From positions 372,001 to 436,000 of the forward strand of contig NZ_WEGJ01000003.1 of the NCBI RefSeq assembly GCF_009604385.1: a DNA stretch of 64,000 bases. Direction: 5' to 3'. Each line of letters begins with the position of its first letter. Within the stretch, counting starts at the first letter, position 1. A program made the translations under genes and the position numbers. Positions 9,856 to 18,536 of the stretch are shown here, piece after piece. Under the pieces are notes generated by a model. The model had not been told where the DNA came from. It saw only the letters and a program-made list of their open reading frames with translations, and did no database searches. Source of the stretch: Streptomyces smaragdinus (GTDB lineage: Bacteria > Actinomycetota > Actinomycetes > Streptomycetales > Streptomycetaceae).

Positions 9856-10545
9856 ATGCTCCGCGTGCTACCCGATCCGCGCGCCCCGCTCGGCTATCGG
9901 CACGACGGCCGACCCATCTTCCCGATCCTGGGTGCCGCGCCGAACGATCTCTCGGCCCAGCCCGGTAACCCTGGCACGGGCACCAGCCCCGATACGGGCA
10001 CGAGAACCGTGGTCGACCAGGACACTCTGTCGCGGCTTCTGGCCCGTGAGAAGGATCAGGGTGGTCGGACTGCGGTAAAGCGGCTCCTCGACCAGCTCGG
10101 GTTCGACAAGCCCGACGACCTCACTGCATTCGTCACCGCGCAACGTGAGATGCAGCAGGCACAGCTCACCGAGGTGGAGCGGCGTGAGCGAGCCGCTGAA
10201 ACAGCAGCCGAAGCCGCGAAGCAGCGTGAGGCCGCGGCCGCCGCCAAGGAGTGCGCCTTCGTCCGCCGCTCCGCGCTGGTCACCCTCGGAGCCTCCGGCG
10301 ACAACCTTGCTGATGCTGAACGTCTCCTCGCCGTCGACGACGATGCCGATGAACCGGCAGTGGTGAACGCCGCCACCGCGCTGAAGGCCCGCCGCCCCGA
10401 ACTGTTCGGCACCCATCCCGCGCCTCCGCCGCCAGCGCCAGGTGGATCCCCCGCAGGCGGTCCCCCGCCGCGCGGCAGCGGCCAACCGAAGGCACGTAGC
10501 GCCGGCCTGGCGATGGCCAAGCGGCGCGGCTACCTGGCCGACTGA
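9856..10545 (+). CDS. Scaffold-like phage protein
   Basis: 229 residues from the ATG at 9856, with TGGAGGA 8 bases upstream. An N-terminal Gly/Thr/Pro-rich segment is followed by an Ala/Glu/Arg/Gln-rich helix (about residues 95-145) that should form a coiled coil. The tail is proline-rich with a basic end (QPKARSAGLAMAKRRGYL). This composition and the position just before decoration and major capsid genes fit a capsid scaffold, an internal assembly chaperone that is removed before packaging. No protease domain is seen here or next door, so how the scaffold leaves is not evident. Confidence 0.72.
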   Translation: MLRVLPDPRAPLGYRHDGRPIFPILGAAPNDLSAQPGNPGTGTSPDTGTRTVVDQDTLSRLLAREKDQGGRTAVKRLLDQLGFDKPDDLTAFVTAQREMQQAQLTEVERRERAAETAAEAAKQREAAAAAKECAFVRRSALVTLGASGDNLADAERLLAVDDDADEPAVVNAATALKARRPELFGTHPAPPPPAPGGSPAGGPPPRGSGQPKARSAGLAMAKRRGYLAD

Positions 10546-10662
10546 CCTCCTACCGGCGGGACAACGCCGGACGCAGGGGACCACGCCCTCCCTTCTCGTG
10601 GACGGCACCACCGCAGGTGAGTGCGCGGACCCTGACCGCTCCCGTCCACGGAAGGACTGGCT

Positions 10663-11073
10663 GTGAGCATTCAGCCAATCTCCACGTCGGCGTCGTACAC
10701 CGCGAACACCGAATGGCTCGCGTCGCTGCACGGCACCGACCACACCGACACCGTCACCCTCGACATGTCCACCTTCACGGCAGGCACGCACTTCTTCGCA
10801 TCAACCGACCCCGCCCAGCCGTACTCCCGGCTGCTGTCCGGCCTGCCCATCGGCAAGATCACAGTGTCCGGGCTGTACGGCCTGTACGCCACCGGCGCGA
10901 CCGACGGCCGCCAGAACCTCGCCGGGTTCGTGTACGCAGAGACACTGTTCGCGCCGGGTGCGACGAAGATCCCCGCGGCGCTGCTGTGGCACGGCGTGGT
11001 GCGCACCTCCAAGTTGCCCGTCGTCGTCGCGCCCGTCGCACCGTCCGCCATCCAGCAGATCCGATTCGTGTAA
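10663..11073 (+). CDS. Capsid decoration/head stabilisation protein
   Basis: 136 residues from the GTG at 10663, with GGAAGGA 6 bases upstream. The small protein is rich in beta-branched and aromatic residues and has no catalytic motif. It sits between scaffold and major capsid, the usual place of a lambda gpD-like decoration protein that trimerises on the expanded head. The function is inferred from position and size. Confidence 0.6.
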   Translation: MSIQPISTSASYTANTEWLASLHGTDHTDTVTLDMSTFTAGTHFFASTDPAQPYSRLLSGLPIGKITVSGLYGLYATGATDGRQNLAGFVYAETLFAPGATKIPAALLWHGVVRTSKLPVVVAPVAPSAIQQIRFV

Positions 11074-11088
11074 GGGAGGAGGCTCACC

Positions 11089-12147
11089 ATGACCATCCAG
11101 GACCTCATCGCCGATGTGACGGCCCGCGACCTCACCGCGTTCGCCCGAGCCATCCCCACCCCGGCCGACTTCCTCCTCACCGGTGGCGTCACCGCGGTGT
11201 TCCCGACGCTGGAACTCGGCGACGTGAAGTGGCGGGTCCGGGACAACGGCCGGTACGTCAACACCGCGAAGTTCCGCGCCTACGACGCGAGCGTGCCGTT
11301 CGCAACCCGCGAGGCATGGCAGAACAGTCGCGAAGGCATGCTGCCGCCGCTGGGCCAGAAGCTGCGCGTCGGCGAGCAGGAGCAGATCCTGCTGGAGGCC
11401 GCGCACGGCGCCGACCAGGACCGGCTCATCGAGCTGCTGTACGACGACGTCGAGCGGCACGTAGAGGCGATCCGCGCCCGCCTGGAGCTCGCCGCCGGCG
11501 ATGTCCTGATCGACGGCAAGTTCACCCTCACCAACGAGAACGGGCTGACCATCGAGGTCGACTGGGGTGTGCCGGCCGGGAACATGCCCACCGCCCCCGT
11601 GCTGTGGTCCGACCCGACCTCGGACCCGGTCCGTGACGAGCTGGCGTGGCTGCAGTACCTCGAGGACAAGGGCGTGCCCGCGCCCGAGTTCGTCCTCACC
11701 AGCAAGCGGGCCTTCTCCTACCTCGCGGCGAACAACGCCTACCGCGCCGCCTACTACGGGTCGGTGTCCCCGTCGTCGACACCGACGGCCTCTCTGAACC
11801 CGCAGCAGATCAACGTGGTGCGCGGCAACTACGACCTGCCGCCGATCCAGTTTTATAAGGCGCAGGTCCGAGTCGATGGCGCCTCGGTGAAGGTGCTGCC
11901 CGACGACCGGTGGATCCTTGTCCCGCCGGACCGTACGCGGTGGGCACAGACCCAGTACGGCACCACGGCGGAGTCCCTGGTCCTCACCCGCGGCTCCAAT
12001 CCAGAGATCAGCCGCGAGGACGCCCCGGGGATCATCATCACGCGCGGTGTGCAGGACGACCCGCCGCAGATCTGGACCAAGGGCGCCGCCGTGGCGATGC
12101 CGGTCATGCATACCCCGGACGCCCATCTAGTCGCGAAGGTCCTTTGA
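11089..12147 (+). CDS. Major capsid protein (cap_E type)
   Basis: 352 residues from the ATG at 11089, preceded by a very strong GGGAGGAGG, as expected for the most abundant virion protein. The sequence resembles major capsid protein E of lambda-like phages. It has a long charged N-terminal region, the VLTSKRAFSYLAAN segment in the middle and a beta-rich C-terminus ending with VAMPVMHTPDA. It has no large N-terminal delta domain, consistent with a separate scaffold gene upstream. It assembles the HK97-fold icosahedral shell. Confidence 0.85.
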   Translation: MTIQDLIADVTARDLTAFARAIPTPADFLLTGGVTAVFPTLELGDVKWRVRDNGRYVNTAKFRAYDASVPFATREAWQNSREGMLPPLGQKLRVGEQEQILLEAAHGADQDRLIELLYDDVERHVEAIRARLELAAGDVLIDGKFTLTNENGLTIEVDWGVPAGNMPTAPVLWSDPTSDPVRDELAWLQYLEDKGVPAPEFVLTSKRAFSYLAANNAYRAAYYGSVSPSSTPTASLNPQQINVVRGNYDLPPIQFYKAQVRVDGASVKVLPDDRWILVPPDRTRWAQTQYGTTAESLVLTRGSNPEISREDAPGIIITRGVQDDPPQIWTKGAAVAMPVMHTPDAHLVAKVL

Positions 12148-12431
12148 TGGGACGCCGCCTCGCCGCCGCGGTGCACTTGGACCACCCGGTCACCCGTGAA
12201 CGGATCCTGCTGGAGCCCGGCGACGCGCCGGAAGACTGCGTAGCCGAGCTGATCACCAACCCGAGCGCCTGGACAGACGAATCGAAGGCGGTCACGGCCC
12301 ACGCCCCGTCGCTGATCGGCGAACATCCGCAGACACCGCCGCTCGACGACCCAGCACCCGAGCCCGAGGCTCCACAGCCAGGGCCGGAGAAGCTGACCCG
12401 CAGCCGCACCCGTAAGCCCGCCGCGAAGTAG
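12147..12431 (+). CDS. Small hypothetical head protein
   Basis: 94 residues. The ATG at 12147 shares one base with the capsid stop (TGATG), implying translational coupling. The N-terminal half is compact (RLAAAVHLDHPVTRERILL); the C-terminal half is proline-rich and ends in a basic stretch (SRTRKPAAK). It is probably a minor head or connector-linked protein by position only. Confidence 0.55.
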   Translation: MGRRLAAAVHLDHPVTRERILLEPGDAPEDCVAELITNPSAWTDESKAVTAHAPSLIGEHPQTPPLDDPAPEPEAPQPGPEKLTRSRTRKPAAK

Positions 12432-12494
12432 CCGCACCCGGCCCGGTACCCGATCAGGTACCGGGCCGATACACCAGCAGAAGGAGCGGCAACC

Positions 12495-12824
12495 GTGACC
12501 CCCGACGTCCTCGCCTGGCTCCATGCCCAGCTCGGTCCTACGATCGACCCCACCGACCTGGAGGCTCGCTACACTCGTCTTGGCTCCGCCCGCGACGTCG
12601 CCCTGGAAGTCCTCACCGAGCGGCGCGCCCGACTCCTGGCCGATCCACTGCGCCTCACCGTCGATGGCGTCGTCACCATCGACAACACCAACAACCTCAC
12701 GGGCCTGGAACGCCAGATCGCCGCCGTCGAACAGGCCACACCACCCGACGGCCCCGCGGGATCCGACGGCATCCCGGATCTCGTCGTCGCGCCGCTTCTG
12801 CCCACCCGTCCGCGTACGCGGTGA
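12495..12824 (+). CDS. Hypothetical head-tail connector-region protein
   Basis: 109 residues from the GTG at 12495, with AGAAGGAG about 9 bases upstream. The N-terminal half is mainly helical (DLEARYTRLGSARDVALEVL), as in gp6-like connector adaptors, and the C-terminal tail is flexible. A function in the neck is inferred from its place between capsid and minor head genes. Confidence 0.55.
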   Translation: MTPDVLAWLHAQLGPTIDPTDLEARYTRLGSARDVALEVLTERRARLLADPLRLTVDGVVTIDNTNNLTGLERQIAAVEQATPPDGPAGSDGIPDLVVAPLLPTRPRTR

Positions 12825-12840
12825 ACCGCCAGGAGCGCAC

Positions 12841-13656
12841 GTGCCCTACGACTGGCCACCCCTGACGCCCGGCAACACCGAAGAGGTCGCGCGCCGTGTC
12901 GCACGCGTCCTCGAAGACGCCTGGCAGCGCCTGGCGGACAGGCAACGGTTCCTCCTCGACGCCGTCGCGTTCAGCCCTCAAGCGCCGCAGGTCGCCGCCC
13001 AGCTGGAGGACTTCAAGGCCGCCATCGCCGACTTCGCGCTGCGGGCCGGCAGCGAGATCCGGGGGTTTGTCCAGCAACAGCTGCCCTGGCTGTACCAGGC
13101 TGGCGCGACCCAAGCCGCAGCCGCCCTCGGTCAGCGGTTCACATGGAGCCTCCTCCACGTGGAGGCCCTGCAGTCCCTCGCGGCCGACACCTACGCCGAC
13201 TTCTTGCGCTGCTCCCAGGAACAGCAGCGCATTGCTAATGCCCTCTACCGCGCTGTGCGGGAAGCCGCCCGCCGTGAGGTTCCGCAGCTGGGTGCCGGGT
13301 ACACCACCGGCCGCCAAGCAGCGAAGGCGCTCGCCGACCGGCTTGCCACCGACCACCAGCTGACCCACGTGGTGTACCGCAACGGTGCCCGTGTCCCCGT
13401 ACGGGCGTGGGCGGAGGCGGCAACGCTCACGAAGAGCGCGGTGGCATACAACGCTGGCACCCTGAACCGCAGCCGAGAAGCCGGCGTCACGGTAGTCGAG
13501 GTGTTCGACTCGGCTGACTGCGGCTGGACATCGCACCAGGACCCGGACAAGGCCAACCGGACCCTGAGAGGCGTTGAGGAGGCCGCAGAATGGCCGATCA
13601 GTCACCCTCGGTGTCGTCGCGGATTCGGACCGCGTCCGGATGTGACTGAAATATAG
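12841..13656 (+). CDS. Phage minor capsid protein (Mu gpF-like / min_cap2 family)
   Basis: 271 residues from the GTG at 12841 (AGGAG about 6 bases upstream). A long helical N-terminus is followed by the characteristic C-terminal MuF-like segment: VEVFDSADCGWTSH, then PISHPRCRRGFGPRP. The Cys-containing motifs are typical of minor head proteins that are packaged and sometimes carry effector domains. None is fused here. It is the last head gene before the lanthipeptide island; the next virion gene begins 13 kb further on. Confidence 0.8.
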   Translation: MPYDWPPLTPGNTEEVARRVARVLEDAWQRLADRQRFLLDAVAFSPQAPQVAAQLEDFKAAIADFALRAGSEIRGFVQQQLPWLYQAGATQAAAALGQRFTWSLLHVEALQSLAADTYADFLRCSQEQQRIANALYRAVREAARREVPQLGAGYTTGRQAAKALADRLATDHQLTHVVYRNGARVPVRAWAEAATLTKSAVAYNAGTLNRSREAGVTVVEVFDSADCGWTSHQDPDKANRTLRGVEEAAEWPISHPRCRRGFGPRPDVTEI

Positions 13657-13706
13657 GCCGCCGGATGCGAATATGACGTTGTCGCCGCGCTCAGTCCGGC
13701 GCGTGC

Positions 13707-13743
13707 CGCTGGCCCTCCTCTCATCGCCAGAGGAGGGCCAGCG
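13707..13743. terminator. Strong perfect hairpin at the left edge of the lanthipeptide island
   Basis: A 15-bp perfect stem (13707-13721 with 13729-13743) and a 7-base loop CATCGCC. It lies between the stop of the minor capsid gene and the 3' end of the DUF397 gene on the other strand. It could stop transcription in both directions and insulate the cargo from the phage late operon. There is no clear U-tract on either side. Confidence 0.65.
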
Positions 13744-13771
13744 TCTTGCGCTCTACCAGGCTCGTACGTCG

Positions 13772-14011
13772 TCAGACCGCGCCGAAGTCGACTTCGCCGG
13801 AACGCACCAGTGCGACGAACGATGCCCACCCGGCCGGACTGATCTGGAGGGCCGGGCCGCTCGGGTCCTTGGAGTCTCGGACACCGACCACTCCACGGCC
13901 GGCAGTCAGGTCCGCGATCTCGACGCAACTGTTGCCCGAGCCGCCGCTGTACGACGACTTGTACCAGGCATCTTCGGGGGCCAGCTCCAGGGCTGGGATG
14001 TGAGTGTTGAT
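13772..14011 (-). CDS. DUF397 protein with no standard start codon
   Basis: 79 codons reading from an ATC at 14011, 4 bases after the XRE gene stop, to a TGA at 13772. The sequence is a textbook DUF397: a WYKSSYSGGSGNSCVEIA block, GVVGVRDSKDPSGP and a WASFVALVRSGEVDFG end. DUF397 proteins pair with adjacent XRE/DUF5753 regulators in Streptomyces. No ATG, GTG or TTG exists in frame upstream of the domain before a stop. Where homologues usually read Met-Asn-Thr, this one reads Ile-Asn-Thr. Either ATC is used as a rare initiator or the gene has lost its start. Confidence 0.75.
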   Translation of the reverse strand: MNTHIPALELAPEDAWYKSSYSGGSGNSCVEIADLTAGRGVVGVRDSKDPSGPALQISPAGWASFVALVRSGEVDFGAV

Positions 14012-14015
14012 GGTT

Positions 14016-14900
14016 CTACAACTCTCGTGCTAGTCGTTGCATGAATTCGGGGGTCTCCTCGGACGGAAGCGCCGAGGAGATCATCTGGTTGAACCCGCGG
14101 GTGAACCGAGCTACCTCCTTCGGCTTGTCCGATGTCGACACCGCACCCCAAGCGTTGTCCACCTGGGCCATGAGGGGCAACCCGTCGCCCAGGTCGAGGA
14201 TCGCCAGGTCGCTGCTGGCGCGATACCCCCGGCCGTTGACGGGGAGCACCTGGATTGTGACATGGTCAAGTTTTGCCAGCCTCGTGATTTCTTCGTACTG
14301 CTCGCGCATCACGTCCGGGCCTCCGATGGCGTACCTCAGACCCGCCTCGCCGAGGATGACCCAGAGTTTCACCGGATCCGGCTCTCGCTCCAGCACACGC
14401 TGCTTGCGCTCCATGCGCAGCGCCACGTTCACGCGGACGAACTCGCTGGTCGTCTCCTCGATGGGCTTCTCGATCTCGTAGATCGCCTCCGCGTACGCCT
14501 TCGTCTGCAGGAGTCCGTGCACGACCTGCGGATGGTAGGCCCTGATCTCCTGGGCCTCGGCTTCGATCCCCACGAAGCCTTGCATGGCCGGAAGCAACTG
14601 CCCCCGGTAGCGGGTTACCCAGTCCTGGCTGGTGGCATCGCGATTCATCTCCACGAAGAGTTCGATGGTCTCCTCGTCGTCCACCCCGTACTTGGCCAGG
14701 AGCTTCCGCAGGTCGCCGACGTTCCGAAAACCAAGGCTCCCCGTCTCGATGCGTTGGAGGGCGGCTTCGGAGATCTTGGTGCCCTGCACGGCATGCTTGC
14801 GGGTCATCGGCCTTCCGTTGACCACGATGCTCTCGCGAATGCCCCTCAGCTGAAGACCCAGTTCGAGGCGCCTGCCGGTCGCCCCCCGCTTCGCTGCCAT
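14016..14900 (-). CDS. XRE-family helix-turn-helix regulator with DUF5753 domain
   Basis: 294 residues from the ATG at 14900; a GGGAGGG purine run upstream supports this start over longer frames. Residues about 10-80 hold the helix-turn-helix (ISEAALQRIETGSLGFRNVGDL). The rest is a DUF5753 effector domain (KLWVILGEAGLRYAIGG, then TIQVLPVNGRGYRASS). With the adjoining DUF397 gene it forms the common Streptomyces XRE/DUF397 pair, related to WhiJ-type developmental regulators. It is divergent from the accessory operon at 15175 and probably controls the cluster from the shared intergenic region. Confidence 0.85.
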   Translation of the reverse strand: MAAKRGATGRRLELGLQLRGIRESIVVNGRPMTRKHAVQGTKISEAALQRIETGSLGFRNVGDLRKLLAKYGVDDEETIELFVEMNRDATSQDWVTRYRGQLLPAMQGFVGIEAEAQEIRAYHPQVVHGLLQTKAYAEAIYEIEKPIEETTSEFVRVNVALRMERKQRVLEREPDPVKLWVILGEAGLRYAIGGPDVMREQYEEITRLAKLDHVTIQVLPVNGRGYRASSDLAILDLGDGLPLMAQVDNAWGAVSTSDKPKEVARFTRGFNQMISSALPSEETPEFMQRLAREL

Positions 14901-15174
14901 CTGTGCGCCCTCCCTGTGTCCGTGTGCCGGCGCCGAGGTGCCGTGTGCAGAGTGTGGCACCGCGTGTTCGGGGCTGGCAGCCCCTTGTGCAGGTTCACGC
15001 ATAGTCCAATTTCGTCTTCGCCGAATATTCAACGCAGATGTGGTTGCACATGAACCTGGCTCCACGCCACCGTAGTTGAGCCAGCGAGAACGTGGGCGAT
15101 GAAGCCGCGAATCCGATCTCTGAGCTCCATGGGTTCCAGCTGTGTTGCCTTCCTGACCTGCGGAGGTGTGAGGC
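14901..15174. promoter_or_regulatory. Divergent regulatory region
   Basis: 274 bases between the XRE gene (leftward) and the ATPase-fold gene (rightward). It must hold promoters for both and is the obvious place for XRE operators. I see no clear consensus promoter or perfect dyad in it, so no specific site is assigned. Confidence 0.4.
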
Positions 15175-15678
15175 GTGGCTGTTGCTGTACTGACCCCGGA
15201 GATCCTTGACGCGCTGCGCGCCGGGAATGCCTCCACCAGTGCCATACCCGCAGTTCTCGATGACCTCTCGCTGACCGTCGAACGCGAGTGCCCGCAGTCT
15301 CCTGGGGAGGTGCCGGAGGCCACCGCTGCTTGGGTTGGACGGCTTCGCCGCATCGGCGGGAGGAAGCTGCGGTCCTGGGGCTTGGACGCCCTGATCGATG
15401 ACGCACAGCTACTGATCAGCGAGCTGGTCACGAACGGCTTCCGGTACGGCACCGAACAGCAGATCACCTTTCGCCTGGTGATCGGAACCGAGGTGCTGGT
15501 GCTCCAGGTGGACGACGGTTCGCCCGAGCTTCCGCAGATCCGTGACGCGGATCCTCACGCGGTCTCGGGCCGCGGGCTCCTTCTCGTGGACGCCGTCGCG
15601 ACCGCATGGGGTGTAAGCGGCGACGGCCGGCAGACCTGGTGCACCCTCAGGTTCCCCGCGAAGCGGAGGGCCCAGTGA
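15175..15678 (+). CDS. HATPase_c (anti-sigma-factor-like) ATP-binding protein
   Basis: 167 residues from the GTG at 15175, with GGAGG about 10 bases upstream. GHKL ATPase boxes are visible: N box SELVTNGFRYG near residue 85, G1-like VDDGSPELP near 112 and G2-like GRGLLLVDAVA near 126. Streptomyces encodes many such single-domain proteins related to SpoIIAB/RsbW, and they often accompany XRE/DUF397 genes. It could act as an anti-sigma kinase or be regulatory only. It starts a run of genes whose starts and stops overlap. Confidence 0.8.
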   Translation: MAVAVLTPEILDALRAGNASTSAIPAVLDDLSLTVERECPQSPGEVPEATAAWVGRLRRIGGRKLRSWGLDALIDDAQLLISELVTNGFRYGTEQQITFRLVIGTEVLVLQVDDGSPELPQIRDADPHAVSGRGLLLVDAVATAWGVSGDGRQTWCTLRFPAKRRAQ

Positions 15679-16091
15679 GCAGCAGCTTCCTCGCCCCGAG
15701 AACGGCCGACCGTCTCCCCATCTTCCGAAACGATGGCCGGACCGTCGCCTTGGTGCTCGTAGGGCTCAGGGAGCAGCTTCTCCTTGACTCCCCGGAGTTC
15801 CCGGCCCTCGACGCCGTCTTCGACGACCTCGAGGTGGTTCTTGGCGAGCACGCCGTGTTGGCGATCGGCGAGGTCGAGAATCTGACGCCCCGGCTCCACG
15901 CGGCTCTCCGCCGGATCATTCACGTGGCTCCACAGAACGGCAGCGGCGTGCGGCCCGAGACGGCCGCAGCTTCCCGCGGCCTTCTCACGGAGCGATTCCC
16001 TGATCAGCCGTTACCAGCACTCGCCCATCTTCGGCGGCTTGCCATGACCGTGTCGAATCTGCTCGATGAACTGCTGGAGGAGCCAGCGTGA
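15675..16091 (+). CDS. Small hypothetical protein, possibly DUF6415-like
   Basis: 138 residues. The GTG at 15675 overlaps the previous TGA (GTGA), so translation is coupled. It is largely helical and acidic, with an N-terminal FLAPRTADRLPIF segment and a C-terminal LAHLRRLAMTVSNLLDELLEE helix. The architecture recalls the DUF6415 proteins found beside Streptomyces natural-product genes; I cannot confirm membership. No catalytic motif is seen. Confidence 0.6.
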   Translation: MSSSFLAPRTADRLPIFRNDGRTVALVLVGLREQLLLDSPEFPALDAVFDDLEVVLGEHAVLAIGEVENLTPRLHAALRRIIHVAPQNGSGVRPETAAASRGLLTERFPDQPLPALAHLRRLAMTVSNLLDELLEEPA

Positions 16092-16753
16092 CCCTTCGGA
16101 CTGCCGTGCCCGAGCAGCACAGCCGCACTGAAATGCCGCTGTCGATTGAGTTACTGACCGCCCGCGACGCCTACGACTACGAGTTCGTGGCCGCACGGCT
16201 CCACGACCCGGACCTGCTCCTGAGCAGCGTGGCCATACGGATCTTCCGGGCGCCCCTCCTTGCTGTTCCGGTCGGTGGATGCCGACGCGGCGGACGTATC
16301 GACGTGGGACCGGTGTCCGCCGCGCTGGCCGTACGGGATGTTCTCCTCGGCCACCCCGTTTTCCCGTTGCTCCGGGTCAACCTGACCAGGACCACGTCCG
16401 GTGAGTCGTGGCTGGTCGAGTGGGGGGAGCGAGCACCGGGTCATCCCGTCGGCGCCCCGGAACGCCTCCGCTTCTACGGCTACACCACAGGCCGCCCCAA
16501 GATGCCCTGCCCTCTGGAGCAGCCGCTCAGCGCACCCTACGCGGCGCTCGCCGACAGCAATGACCTACCTGAACACCAGCGCGTCCAGGATCCACAGGAC
16601 CCGCCGCCCCCATGGCCGGCCGCGCGCCAGGACTGTCCCCCGACTCCCGGTGCGCGGCCTTCCAGACCGGCCTGCCGCCCGACGACCGTTTCCGTAAGGG
16701 TTCTCCCACCCGCGGGCGGCAGGCCGCTGAAGTCTTCCCCGACGACCCCCTGA
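16088..16753 (+). CDS. Hypothetical protein of the lanthipeptide accessory operon
   Basis: 221 residues. The GTG at 16088 overlaps the previous stop (GTGA). Residues 1-160 look like a folded alpha/beta domain (LSIELLTARDAYDYEFVAAR, then SSVAIRIFRAPLLAVPVGG). The last 60 are a low-complexity Pro/Arg tail. The tail may be genuine linker sequence or the result of a frame change, since the next gene starts only 15 bases after its stop. I do not recognise a family. Confidence 0.5.
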   Translation: MTLRTAVPEQHSRTEMPLSIELLTARDAYDYEFVAARLHDPDLLLSSVAIRIFRAPLLAVPVGGCRRGGRIDVGPVSAALAVRDVLLGHPVFPLLRVNLTRTTSGESWLVEWGERAPGHPVGAPERLRFYGYTTGRPKMPCPLEQPLSAPYAALADSNDLPEHQRVQDPQDPPPPWPAARQDCPPTPGARPSRPACRPTTVSVRVLPPAGGRPLKSSPTTP

Positions 16754-16767
16754 GTGCGGAGCAGAGC

Positions 16768-17433
16768 ATGCCCTCCCAAGCACCTGCCTTGCCGAAGGTC
16801 ATCCCGTTCATCACGCCCCGCCGGGGCGAGGCGATGGACCCGGCCATCAGAATCCGGGCAGTGCCCTGCAGGCACCCCATGCCGAAGCTGGGATACACCC
16901 TCGAAGAGCCCGAGGACCGGGATCCAGAAGGAGTGTTGTGGGCACGCACGTTGGAAAACCCGGTGGTGAACGGGGAGCGGGAGGGCGCGCCTCGGTGGAG
17001 TGATGTCCATCCGCTGCGGCAGCGGCGGACGATGATGCTCCTGCGGTGCCAGGTCGGTGACTGCCCGGCTACCCGGCCGGACGGGTCGCGGCTGTTTCTG
17101 TTTGCCGAGTCCACGGGCATGCCGGACGGAGAGCCGATGCTCACGGCCAAGCCGCCGGTGTGCGAGCGGCACGCGCTGGTGGCCGCGCGGCTGTGTCCCA
17201 TGCTGGGCCCGGACCCTTACGCCGTCGTGGTGAAGAGGGCACGCCTGTTCGGGGTCTCCGGCGTCCGCTACGAGTACACCCTCCGGGGGCCGCGGGTCGT
17301 TGAGGAGAGCCACGACGATCCGGTCCCGTACGGAACGTTCCCCCACCAGAACTGGATCCTCGCCACCCAGATGTGGCGGCAGCTCCACGACTACCGGACC
17401 TGCCGGCTCTCCGATCTCGGGCTCGCATCATGA
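16768..17433 (+). CDS. Hypothetical protein with Cys/His pairs
   Basis: 221 residues from the ATG at 16768 (GGAG a few bases upstream). The frame is open further back, but that part overlaps the previous gene and looks spurious. Cys and His residues (CRHPMPK, LRCQVGDC, VCERHALVAARLC) are spaced like a metal site. It is part of the coupled run that precedes the precursor gene; its stop overlaps the next ATG. No known family is recognised. Confidence 0.6.
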   Translation: MPSQAPALPKVIPFITPRRGEAMDPAIRIRAVPCRHPMPKLGYTLEEPEDRDPEGVLWARTLENPVVNGEREGAPRWSDVHPLRQRRTMMLLRCQVGDCPATRPDGSRLFLFAESTGMPDGEPMLTAKPPVCERHALVAARLCPMLGPDPYAVVVKRARLFGVSGVRYEYTLRGPRVVEESHDDPVPYGTFPHQNWILATQMWRQLHDYRTCRLSDLGLAS

Positions 17434-18393
17434 CCGCCCGCTCCGAGGACAGTCGCCCCCGCACCTCCCGCTCATCGACAGGAGTACGAGTGAAGTCGAG
17501 CAGCACCACACTGACGGTCGCTTGTTGGAACATCGAGAAGAACGGCCGCGGAGCCGCCGGGCGAGCGGACGGGCCAGCGAACGGCGCATCAGATTCTCGC
17601 GGCGCAAGGTGCCCACTTGGTGTTCCGCCAGGAACTTACCGGCGCGTGGGACACCGGAAAACGCGACCTGTACGAGGAGGCCGCCGCGCTCGGCGGGCTG
17701 ACCCCGTTCATGGCGGCGCCGAGGGAAGGCCGCAGCACTAACCCGGTCGGCTTGATGATCGACCCTGATCTCTTCGAGGTCGTCCGTGTGACCGACCACG
17801 ACCTGCCCTGGAAGCCGATCCACCATGTCGAGGTCCGGCTCCGCGGCTGCCCTCGTCCTCTCCATCTGGCTTCGGCACATTTATGTCATTTCGATCCCGA
17901 CCTGCGGGCCACCGAGGCCCGCCGCCTCACATGCCTTGCCGATTACCGCCGCACCGCGCTCATCGGCATGGACGCCAACAGCTACGCACACCGCACAACG
18001 GACGAGATCGCCAGCCCGATCGACTGGAACCAGGTTGAGGACGCCGTCCACTACCAGCACCGCACCATCGAGCGACATGGCTGGCGGGTCAACGGCACCC
18101 GTCCGAGCGAGATTCTGACCGGCGGGAAAGGGATCTTCACCGACCTCGCCCACTACGCCGCCACAGTTCTCGACCAGACGGAAGCCCTGTCCCCCACCGC
18201 CAGCCTCCGGCGCACGGACCAGGGCCCTCCCCAGCGCATCGACGTGATGATGGGCACCCCAGATCTCGCGTCGGCTCTGATCGGTTTCGAAGTCGTCTCC
18301 GACGCGGAAGTCCGTGCCGTGACTGACCATGCCCTTCTGATCGCCAGGTTCGACCTCGCTGAACTGCGCCGCATCCTGGCCTCCGCCCACTGA
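17430..18393 (+). pseudogene. Endonuclease/exonuclease/phosphatase-fold protein, frameshifted
   Basis: The first part (ATG at 17430, overlapping the previous stop) reads TLTVACWNIEKNG, the opening strand of the EEP hydrolase fold. The body then continues in the +1 frame from about 17560-17600: AHQILAAQGAHLVFRQE, VGLMIDPDLFEV, LASAHLCHFDP, ALIGMDANSYAHR and finally AVTDHALLIARF. The last four correspond to the expected metal-binding and catalytic blocks, so everything but the reading frame is intact. One indel explains it; it may be a real inactivating mutation or a sequencing error. EEP enzymes hydrolyse phosphodiesters; the substrate here is unknown. Confidence 0.75.
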
Positions 18394-18536
18394 TCGGCCC
18401 GGCTCCCAACGCCCCGTGGCCCAGCAGATACGAGTCCGGATGCGACCCAAGACTCCGGTCCGGGATAGGCGGCCCCGCACCTTCCGCGTGCGGAGCACGG
18501 CACCTCGGGCCGGTGGCCGGGAATCACCTTCGCGGC

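Noticed and set aside
13602-13928. A 108-codon minus-strand frame at the left edge of the lanthipeptide island
   Set aside because: Out of frame with the DUF397 coding sequence it overlaps and Arg/Gly-rich; the DUF397 frame explains the region.
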